From positions 1-64,000 of the forward strand of contig NZ_MVDD01000005.1 in NCBI RefSeq assembly GCF_002843315.1: a stretch of 64,000 bases of DNA. The letters are read 5' to 3'. Under the pieces are notes generated by a model that saw only the letters and a list, made by a program, of their open reading frames with translations, was not told the origin of the DNA and searched no databases. Positions 57,934 through 64,000 of the stretch are shown in pieces (position 1 is the stretch's first letter; each line of letters begins with the position of its first letter). The DNA comes from Labilibaculum filiforme (GTDB lineage: Bacteria; Bacteroidota; Bacteroidia; Bacteroidales; Marinifilaceae). The position numbers and the translations under genes are program-made.

Positions 57934-58296
57934 ATGAAGAATAAAACTTTAATAATTGGAGCTAGCTTAAATCCAGAACGTTACTCATATAAAGCCGCTG
58001 CCAAATTACTTGAAAACGGACACGATATTTATATGCTTGGCAATAAAGCCGGCACACTATTCGATCGTGAAATTGTAAAGGAACAAACTTCTTGTGCTGA
58101 TGTGGATACCGTTACCATGTATGTATCTGCAAAAAACCAGGTTAGCTATTACGACTACATCATTTCTTTACAACCACGCAGAGTAATTTTTAATCCAGGC
58201 ACTGAAAATACTGCCTTTGCAGAGAACTTGAATTCTCATGGAATAAAAACAGAAGAGTCCTGTACATTAGTGCTGCTAGCAACAAATAGTTATTGA
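57934..58296 (+). CDS. CoA-binding protein (YccU-like)
   Basis: A 120-aa Rossmann-type protein of the CoA_binding_2 family: TLIIGASLNPERYSYKAAAKLL at the start, VSYYDYIISLQPRRVIFNPGTEN and an ending CTLVLLATNSY. It binds CoA; its role is unknown. It is 25 nt after the NifX-like gene and 6 nt before the SLAC1 gene. Confidence 0.9.
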   Translation: MKNKTLIIGASLNPERYSYKAAAKLLENGHDIYMLGNKAGTLFDREIVKEQTSCADVDTVTMYVSAKNQVSYYDYIISLQPRRVIFNPGTENTAFAENLNSHGIKTEESCTLVLLATNSY

Positions 58297-58302
58297 TTAC
58301 AC

Positions 58303-59253
58303 ATGAAAGGTAAATTAAGATATTTCCCCATAACCGCCTATGCTATTGTTATGGGACTTGCCGGATTAAGCATTGTATTTGCCAAATTTCACCACATGCA
58401 ATGGCTACCCAAGATATTCTACGAAATTATGCTGTTTAGTACTCTATTTGTATTTTTAGGAATATCCGTTTTGTATGCATTAAAGGCTATTCGGCATTTT
58501 GAAGAGGTGAAAATAGATTTTAATCATCGAATTCGTATTAACTTTTTCTCAGCATTCTCCATTTCAATTCTTTTGTTATCCATTGCATTCATGAGTTATT
58601 GGCCCTTTTTATCGATGAGCTTTTGGTGGATTGGAACCATTGTACATACGGCATTAATGCTTTACACTGTAGCCTATTGGATACAAAATAATTTTGAAAT
58701 TCAATTTATGAACCCGGCTTGGTTTATCCCAATAGTTGGTAACATGTTAATTCCTATTGCCGGGGTGGAATACCTACCAAAACTATTTTCATTTTTCTAC
58801 TTTGGAGTTGGATTTTTCTTTTGGATCATCCTATTTACGATTTTCTTAAACCGTGCCATTTTTCACCATCAGCTACCACAAAAATTTGTTCCTACCTTGT
58901 TCATTCTTATTGCGCCACCAGCAATTGGTTTTATTGCATACATTCGAATAGCGCAAAGTTGGGACACATTTGCCGTTTTTTTATTGCTGATTTCTTATTT
59001 CTTTGCCGTATTGCTATTGGTGTTACACAAAAGCTTTAAAAAACTTGAATTTTTTATATCGTGGTGGGCTTTCACGTTCCCACTAATGGCCATAACAATA
59101 GCTTCGGTAGTTGCTTTTCAAATTTCACATCAAGCTATTTTTAAATACTTGTCCTTCTTTTTTATGGCAATAGCTGTGCTCACAATTAGTTTTGTGGCCT
59201 ACAAAACAGTCGGAAAAATTAGACAAGGTGAAATATGCATCAACGAAGAATAA
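58303..59253 (+). CDS. SLAC1/TehA-type anion channel
   Basis: A 316-aa protein with about ten membrane segments. The opening YFPITAYAIVMGLAGLSIVFAK and the later NPAWFIPIVGNMLIP, GFFFWIILFTIFLNR and ISWWAFTFPLMA blocks are those of the SLAC1/TehA family. These are anion or C4-dicarboxylate channels, and some give tellurite resistance. It is in an operon with the flanking small proteins. Confidence 0.9.
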   Translation: MKGKLRYFPITAYAIVMGLAGLSIVFAKFHHMQWLPKIFYEIMLFSTLFVFLGISVLYALKAIRHFEEVKIDFNHRIRINFFSAFSISILLLSIAFMSYWPFLSMSFWWIGTIVHTALMLYTVAYWIQNNFEIQFMNPAWFIPIVGNMLIPIAGVEYLPKLFSFFYFGVGFFFWIILFTIFLNRAIFHHQLPQKFVPTLFILIAPPAIGFIAYIRIAQSWDTFAVFLLLISYFFAVLLLVLHKSFKKLEFFISWWAFTFPLMAITIASVVAFQISHQAIFKYLSFFFMAIAVLTISFVAYKTVGKIRQGEICINEE

Positions 59254-59276
59254 TATCTTATTTTAAAATTACACGA

Positions 59277-59780
59277 ATGAAAAATATAACTATAATCGTA
59301 TCCATTCTACTAGGTTTTACACTTGGAATCCTATTTACAGGAATTGCTCTAAGTGTATCTTCCGGGGAAATGATGATCAAAGAATTTAAAAGTCCATACG
59401 ATTTTGAAAAATCAGTGGAAGTAATCAAAACCAGAATCAACGCAAAAGAAGGCTGGCATGTAACTACTATTATCGATCAGAACCAAGAAATAATCGACAA
59501 TGGAGGAAAAGGCATTGGCAAGTATCACATTATAAAGTATTGCCATGCGGGATTTTCGGAGCGAATGCTAAATGACGACCGTCGGAAAAAAATTGGTAAT
59601 ATGATGCCAAAATCATTTGCCGTATACGAAAAAGCCGACGGCCAAGTCTTCATATCCACCATGAATGGTGCAATAATGGGGAAAATATTTGGAGGTGAGA
59701 TTGAAAATATCATTGAAGAAGTATCTTTAGATGTAGAAGACATGATGCGATTTATCCACTTAAAATACAGCTTATTTTAA
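59277..59780 (+). CDS. DUF302 domain protein, membrane-anchored
   Basis: A 167-aa protein from the ATG at 59277; an upstream start at 59235 would overlap the previous gene. One N-terminal membrane segment (about 3-25) is followed by the DUF302 domain with EFKSPYDFEKSVEVIKTRI and CHAGFSERMLNDD, and the later MPKSFAVYEK. The function is unknown; DUF302 proteins are often linked to redox or metal functions. Confidence 0.88.
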   Translation: MKNITIIVSILLGFTLGILFTGIALSVSSGEMMIKEFKSPYDFEKSVEVIKTRINAKEGWHVTTIIDQNQEIIDNGGKGIGKYHIIKYCHAGFSERMLNDDRRKKIGNMMPKSFAVYEKADGQVFISTMNGAIMGKIFGGEIENIIEEVSLDVEDMMRFIHLKYSLF

Positions 59781-59848
59781 TCGCTAAGATAAAATCAAAA
59801 TAAATCAATAGCTCTTGAGAGCAATGTGCAATTCCTTAAAAAATTAAA

Positions 59849-60316
59849 ATGGATGATAAAGATTTATATTCTGACCATGATATTTCGATCATGAAAAATG
59901 CGGCAGATTCCTTAAACCGGAATAATGATCGGATTCAGGAAATTATAGAATTTGCCAAAATATCCAATATTAAAATAATTGGAATTGCACATTGCACCAC
60001 ATTTACCAAACAAGCCAACCAGCTAAGAACCTTTCTTGAGCTAGCAGGATTTACTGTAGAACAAGTAAATTGCAAGATAGGAAAAGTACCTTTTTCGGAT
60101 TTAGTGCCCAATTACAAAGGAATAAGCTGCAATCCGGCCGGACAAGCACACTATTTGGAAGAAAAAAACACAGAGCTAAATATTATGATGGGTTTGTGCC
60201 TGGGGCACGATCTAATTTTTAATGCAAAATCGAAAGCCCCGGTTACTCCCCTAATTGTTAAGGATCGAAAATTAAACCATCACAGCATCGAGAAATTAGA
60301 TTCATCTGATTCCTAA
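59849..60316 (+). CDS. DUF1847-type metal-binding protein, short form
   Basis: A 155-aa protein with the DUF1847 core IIGIAHCTTFTKQANQL, VEQVNCKIGK, ISCNPAGQA and GLCLGHDLIFNA. The Cys-rich N-terminal part that this family usually carries is missing. The four remaining Cys plus His could bind metal. It ends the redox-type cluster. Confidence 0.85.
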   Translation: MDDKDLYSDHDISIMKNAADSLNRNNDRIQEIIEFAKISNIKIIGIAHCTTFTKQANQLRTFLELAGFTVEQVNCKIGKVPFSDLVPNYKGISCNPAGQAHYLEEKNTELNIMMGLCLGHDLIFNAKSKAPVTPLIVKDRKLNHHSIEKLDSSDS

Positions 60317-60558
60317 TTCAATTTTACCTCACCAATAAATGATATTTTTTCATTCCTTCTGGAATTACTAAATTGAATCCACTATATTCATCCTTTTTTT
60401 TACAAATGCATGAATACTTATGAATAGACACAAAACCAATGCCTGTATTTATTCAAAATATAAGCCTGTTTTTTAATTGTTTGGCAGACAGTTCCTGTTT
60501 AAGCACTTTAAACCATAACTATTCAAAGCACATTAATTAACCGTTTAAACCTTATTCT

Positions 60559-61248
60559 ATGAAAAAATTAGTTAGCCTGACATTAGTGATCTGTGCCTCC
60601 TTTATTATGGCATTCGCCCAAGACTGCACCCTTTACATTCCCGGCGAAATTGGTACCGAACTTCATTATCAGATCACCAACGCAAAAGGGAAAATTGATG
60701 CTATTTATTCTCAAAAAGTAATCTCCATTAAAAATAATGGAGGCGAAACGGTTTATGATCTACTTCAAACCCATAGAGATCCAAAAAAATCTGATAATAT
60801 CCTACTGCAGGATACCATAAGCTTTCGTTGCAAAGACAATGTTTTTTACATCGATATGGAAAGATATTTGAATCAGAAACAGATGGAAGGATTTAAAGGT
60901 ATGGAGGTAAAGATTACTACCGATGATTTAATTTACCCTCCCAATCTTTCTGCCGGAATGGCATTAAAAGATGGCTCTATAAATCTCGAAATTGGCTCGG
61001 GAATTATGAACATTACCACCAATATTGTGAATCGAAAAGTGGAAGCCCACGAAGATATTACCACTTCGGCAGGCACGTTTACTTGTTACAAAATAAGCGA
61101 AGAGGTGCAAAGTAAAATGGGCTTTATAAATGTGCAATTGAATAATGTGGTTTGGATTGTGAAAGACATTGGAACCATCCGAAATGAATCGTACAACAAA
61201 AAAGGGAAATTGCAAAGCGTTACGGAGCTGATTAAGATCGTTAGATAA
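60559..61248 (+). CDS. Secreted protein of the TapB/DUF3108-like type
   Basis: A 229-aa protein with a type I signal peptide (cleavage likely after FAQ). The core is all-beta: GTELHYQITNAKGKIDA, LPPNL-like YPPNLSAGMALKDG and the TTSAGTFTCYKISEEV block common to TapB/DUF3108 proteins. The function is unknown. It is monocistronic, 87 bp before the ABC gene. Confidence 0.75.
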   Translation: MKKLVSLTLVICASFIMAFAQDCTLYIPGEIGTELHYQITNAKGKIDAIYSQKVISIKNNGGETVYDLLQTHRDPKKSDNILLQDTISFRCKDNVFYIDMERYLNQKQMEGFKGMEVKITTDDLIYPPNLSAGMALKDGSINLEIGSGIMNITTNIVNRKVEAHEDITTSAGTFTCYKISEEVQSKMGFINVQLNNVVWIVKDIGTIRNESYNKKGKLQSVTELIKIVR

Positions 61249-61335
61249 AAGACAGACGATAGTGTTTTTAGATAAAAACATCCTTAAATACACTAAAATC
61301 GCTACTTTTACCAGATGTGCTTAAAAGAACCAAGA

Positions 61336-62844
61336 ATGATTCATGAAACTGTTATTTCCTTTGAAGATGTAAACGTACAATATCGCAATAGGATACTTCT
61401 TGAAAATATTACACTTTCGGTAAAAAGAGGGGAACAATGGGCTATAGTTGGTGCTGGTGGCTCGGGTAAAAGCGCTCTGTTAAGAGCTATTACAGGCAAA
61501 TTTCACATTTCGAAAGGCGTTTTTACCCACCCCTACTTAAACCAGAAAGCCAAAAAGGAAAACCCAAATACTGCACTTTTTAACTGGAAAAATTTAATTA
61601 GTGAACTTGCTGCCAAACATCATTTCACCAATCTATCCAATACCACCAGCTTTTACTATCAGCAACGTTTTAATTCCTCCGATTCGGAGGACACACAAAC
61701 CGTTGAGCAATATCTTTCCGAAACAAAAGCAGTTTGCCCCCCAGCAAGCTGGACATTAGAAAAAGTACTGCTTCGCTTACGTCTTCAGGACTTAAAAAAG
61801 AAACACCTGATTAAATTATCGAACGGAGAAACAAAAAGACTGCTAATTGCCAAGGCATTACTAAAAAATCCCAGCCTGCTTTTATTAGACAATCCGCTTA
61901 CCGGACTCGATATCGCAAGCCGAACCGACATCGATCAGTTAATTACAGAAATTTCTGATTCTGGCATTAGTATAATTATGGCCACGTCGCCCTTTGAAAT
62001 TCCTGATGCCATCACTCACATTGCCATTTTAGACCATGGAAAAATAGTACAAGTGCTTACGAAAGCAGCGTTTTCTCCCGAAAAAGTCCCTTCTTCGGTG
62101 CTTCCTGAAATGAATATTCCCGAACTTGAGAAACTTTTGACGCTTGAAAAACAACAAACGTTTCGAACTATTGTTGAAATGAAAGATGTGGTGATTAAAT
62201 ATGGCGAAAACACCATTATCGATCGTGTAAACTGGACAATTAAACAAGGCGAGCGTTGGGCACTACTTGGTGCTAATGGTGCGGGAAAATCGACCTTACT
62301 AAGCTTAATTAATGGAGATAACCCACAAGCCTATGCCAATCACATTTCCCTTTTTAATGTGAAAAGGGGAAGCGGCGAAAGTATTTGGGATATTAAAAAG
62401 AAAATAGGCTTTGTATCGCCGGAATTTTTTCAATATTTCCCGAACGGAAATAATTGTTTGCAGGTAATTGAATCGGGATTTTACGACACACTGGGCTTGT
62501 TCCGAAAATCGAATGCCGAAAAGGCGGAAATTTCGAAACGATGGATGCGACTGCTCGAAATTGAAGCCACAGCTCCCCTACGCTTTAAAGAGGTATCGGC
62601 AAGCACCCAGCGATTGTGTCTTTTGGCCCGTGCATTGGTTAAAAATCCTCCGTTGCTAATCTTCGACGAACCTACTCAGGGATTGGATACGCATCAGCAG
62701 GAAAACTTTAAACATATTGTGGAGAAAATTTGCGAACACAGCAATGTAAGTTTAATTTATGTGAGTCATTACCAACACGAAATACCAAAAAGTGTTACCA
62801 AAATTTTGAAATTAGAAGCAGGCAAACAAGTAGAGAATCTTTAA
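61336..62844 (+). CDS. ModF-like tandem ABC ATPase
   Basis: A 502-aa protein of two ABC ATPase domains from the ATG at 61336 (61315 is a possible earlier start). Walker A sites are GAGGSGKSALLRA and GANGAGKSTLLSLI. Signature motifs are LSNGETKRLLIAKALL and a weaker SASTQRLCLLARALV. The second half has GDNPQAYANHISLFNVKRGSGESIWDIKKKIG (in parts), a strong ModF/PhrA mark. No permease is encoded nearby, so it is a soluble ATPase; in E. coli ModF is linked to molybdate genes, but the role is uncertain. Confidence 0.85.
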   Translation: MIHETVISFEDVNVQYRNRILLENITLSVKRGEQWAIVGAGGSGKSALLRAITGKFHISKGVFTHPYLNQKAKKENPNTALFNWKNLISELAAKHHFTNLSNTTSFYYQQRFNSSDSEDTQTVEQYLSETKAVCPPASWTLEKVLLRLRLQDLKKKHLIKLSNGETKRLLIAKALLKNPSLLLLDNPLTGLDIASRTDIDQLITEISDSGISIIMATSPFEIPDAITHIAILDHGKIVQVLTKAAFSPEKVPSSVLPEMNIPELEKLLTLEKQQTFRTIVEMKDVVIKYGENTIIDRVNWTIKQGERWALLGANGAGKSTLLSLINGDNPQAYANHISLFNVKRGSGESIWDIKKKIGFVSPEFFQYFPNGNNCLQVIESGFYDTLGLFRKSNAEKAEISKRWMRLLEIEATAPLRFKEVSASTQRLCLLARALVKNPPLLIFDEPTQGLDTHQQENFKHIVEKICEHSNVSLIYVSHYQHEIPKSVTKILKLEAGKQVENL

Positions 62845-63050
62845 ACCAAGCGTTGCAAGCAACGATTTAAGCAACATTCCACTTGCCTTTATTTGCAAAT
62901 AAACAACATCCTTTTAAGACTTTAACAGAGGTAGCTTGTGCCGCAAATGGTGCTGCAAGCAGTTCCTTATCATTTTTATCGCATAATATTTTATAATCTG
63001 CAATTTTATTCTACTTTTGTGCCACGCAATTATCCAATAAGATGCTGTCT

Positions 63051-63135
63051 GGAGAAATGACAGAGTGGCCGATTGTGCATGCTTGGAAAGCATGTGTACC
63101 GCAAGGTACCGGGGGTTCGAATCCCTCTTTCTCCG
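63051..63135 (+). tRNA. tRNA-Ser (anticodon GGA)
   Basis: An 85-nt class II tRNA. Acceptor arms GGAGAAA / TTTCTCC with a G discriminator. The anticodon arm CATGC-TTGGAAA-GCATG has anticodon GGA, reading UCC and UCU. It has a long variable arm (GTACC / GGTAC) and a T arm GGGGTTCGAATCCC. The CCA end is only partly encoded (CA after the discriminator). TACTTTTG at 63012-63019 is its -7 box. An integrase gene starts 310 bp downstream. Confidence 0.95.
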
Positions 63136-63158
63136 CAACTTAGGATTTATCCTAAAGC

Positions 63159-63200
63159 AAAAGACTGTAAATCAAGGGATTTACAGTCTTTTTTGTTTTT
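63159..63200 (+). terminator. Rho-independent terminator after tRNA-Ser
   Basis: A 15-bp stem AAAAGACTGTAAATC / GATTTACAGTCTTTT with an AAGG loop and a T-run. Confidence 0.95.
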
Positions 63201-63444
63201 ACCCTATTCAATCTAGTATAAATAAAACCACTAGATACGAGAACTATCCGGTGAACAAATCGACACCCCTTCCTTGTTCACCAAAACCCTCATAACAAAC
63301 TGAATCAAAATAGATTAAATCAAATCAATTTCGAAAATAAAATTTTTATTGTGCTTGAGTTTTAGTAAATTTATTAAACATCATTCAATAATTAATCATG
63401 ATTCTGAAAAATACATATTTAGTACGAATTGATTTTATTAACGC
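63201..63444. other. Region between tRNA-Ser and the integrase
   Basis: About 245 bp with no gene. If the element is integrated at the tRNA, the core attachment site should be in the tRNA 3' half (about 63100-63135). The other copy must lie beyond the window. Confidence 0.4.
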
Positions 63445-64000
63445 ATGAACACCTTTTCAAAACTGAATATCAGCTTCTTAATCAGAAAGAATCGCTCTAA
63501 CAAACAGGGTGAGGTTCCTATTTATGTGCGTATCTCTGTAGATGTAGAACGTGTAGAGATTGCAACTGGAAGATATATTAATCTCCAAAAGTGGAACAGT
63601 AAACTGAATAAAGCTTTTCCAAAAAAGAAAGGTGGAGTTCAAATCAATCAATTTCTGGATGCTCTTAAAAATGGAATTTACGATCATCATACCGAGATGG
63701 TCAAAAATGGAGAGGATATTTCTGCTAAAAAACTCAAAGCTCGTTTTCTTGGCATTGATGAAGGTAGAAAAACACTTTTGGAACTATTTGAATACCACAA
63801 CAAGCAAATATCTGAATTGGTTGGCATATCGTACTCCCCTGCTACCTTACAAAGGTATTTTACCACACTGGATCATGTTAAGAACTTTCTAAAGCATCGA
63901 TACAACCTTAAAGATATTTCCTTACACCGAATTAAATATTCCTTTATTATTGATCTGGAACACTATCTCAAGACTGTTCGAAAATGCAATAATAACACAA
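63445..64000 (+). CDS. Tyrosine recombinase/integrase, N-terminal part (runs off the window)
   Basis: A frame open from ATG 63445 to the end of the window (185 codons). It begins NTFSKLNISFLIRKNRSNKQGEVPIYVRIS, which with VEIATGRYINLQKWNS is the usual N-terminal arm-binding domain of Bacteroidota site-specific recombinases. The SAM-like core-binding domain follows (LLELFEYHNKQI, YSPATLQRYFTTLDHVKNF in parts). The catalytic domain is not in the window. Standing beside a tRNA-Ser it is probably the integrase of a mobile or conjugative element. Confidence 0.85.
   Translation, partial: MNTFSKLNISFLIRKNRSNKQGEVPIYVRISVDVERVEIATGRYINLQKWNSKLNKAFPKKKGGVQINQFLDALKNGIYDHHTEMVKNGEDISAKKLKARFLGIDEGRKTLLELFEYHNKQISELVGISYSPATLQRYFTTLDHVKNFLKHRYNLKDISLHRIKYSFIIDLEHYLKTVRKCNNNT

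Noticed and set aside
62914-63138. Minus-strand frame over tRNA-Ser
   Set aside because: It covers the tRNA and has no protein family character; a typical false frame.

Overview
The window looks like a chromosomal segment of a Bacteroidota bacterium, probably a marine Marinilabiliales-type genome. I base this on AT-rich DNA, promoters of the Bacteroidota form (TTG, about 20 nt, TAnnTTTG), families typical of the phylum (DUF4834, DUF3098, DUF5723, YfhO, a DHOD-like protein), lipoproteins with acidic residues after the lipid Cys, and the conserved block ftsX / DUF3098 / uppP / truB / queA. No species can be named from the sequence alone.

Layout. 1-440: four tandem leftward promoters, probably serving an rRNA operon beyond the left edge. 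741-6472 (-): an MscS-type channel and a very large cation-chloride-cotransporter-like protein that ends in a P-loop ATPase domain. 7135-8631 (-): pyruvate kinase. 9097-19296 (+): a type I (I-B-like) CRISPR-cas operon in the order cas6 (lacking its C-terminal loop), second cas6, cas5, RAYT/IS200-like gene with REP palindromes, cas3, cas8-like, cas7, second RAYT, cas4, cas1, cas2. 19297-19518: leader. 19519-24565: an array of 77 repeats and 76 spacers. It is followed by a tRNA-Leu on the other strand.

25150-34531 (+): a DHOD-like protein, an ALDH7-type aldehyde dehydrogenase and three envelope proteins. 34641-37857 (-) is the most unusual accessory part. It has an intact two-gene module (a 328-aa protein with a glycine-rich hydrophobic tail, then a membrane protein) that resembles an effector and its immunity protein. 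Beside it lie a second immunity-like gene preceded by a homologous remnant of the effector tail, a broken copy of the effector N-terminus, a broken immunity-like gene, another decayed gene, and a 20-bp periodic repeat. I read this as a turned-over toxin-immunity cassette locus.

38089-48110 (+): DUF4834, glycyl-tRNA synthetase, a C45-type Ntn hydrolase, and a surface-polymer cluster (YfhO, two CDP-glycerol glycerophosphotransferase-like enzymes, a TagD-like cytidylyltransferase). 48173-51422 (-): a sulfatase-modifying-factor-type lipoprotein and a Wzx/MATE-like flippase. 51612-55610 (+): ftsX, DUF3098, uppP, truB, queA. 55737-60316: a TM2 protein, a truncated globin, a Crp/Fnr regulator, and a divergent five-gene cluster (NifX-like, CoA-binding, SLAC1/TehA, DUF302, DUF1847) that looks redox- or metal-related. 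60559-62844: a secreted protein and a ModF-like tandem ABC ATPase. 63051-64000: tRNA-Ser(GGA) followed by the start of a tyrosine recombinase, the usual left end of an integrated element that continues past the window.
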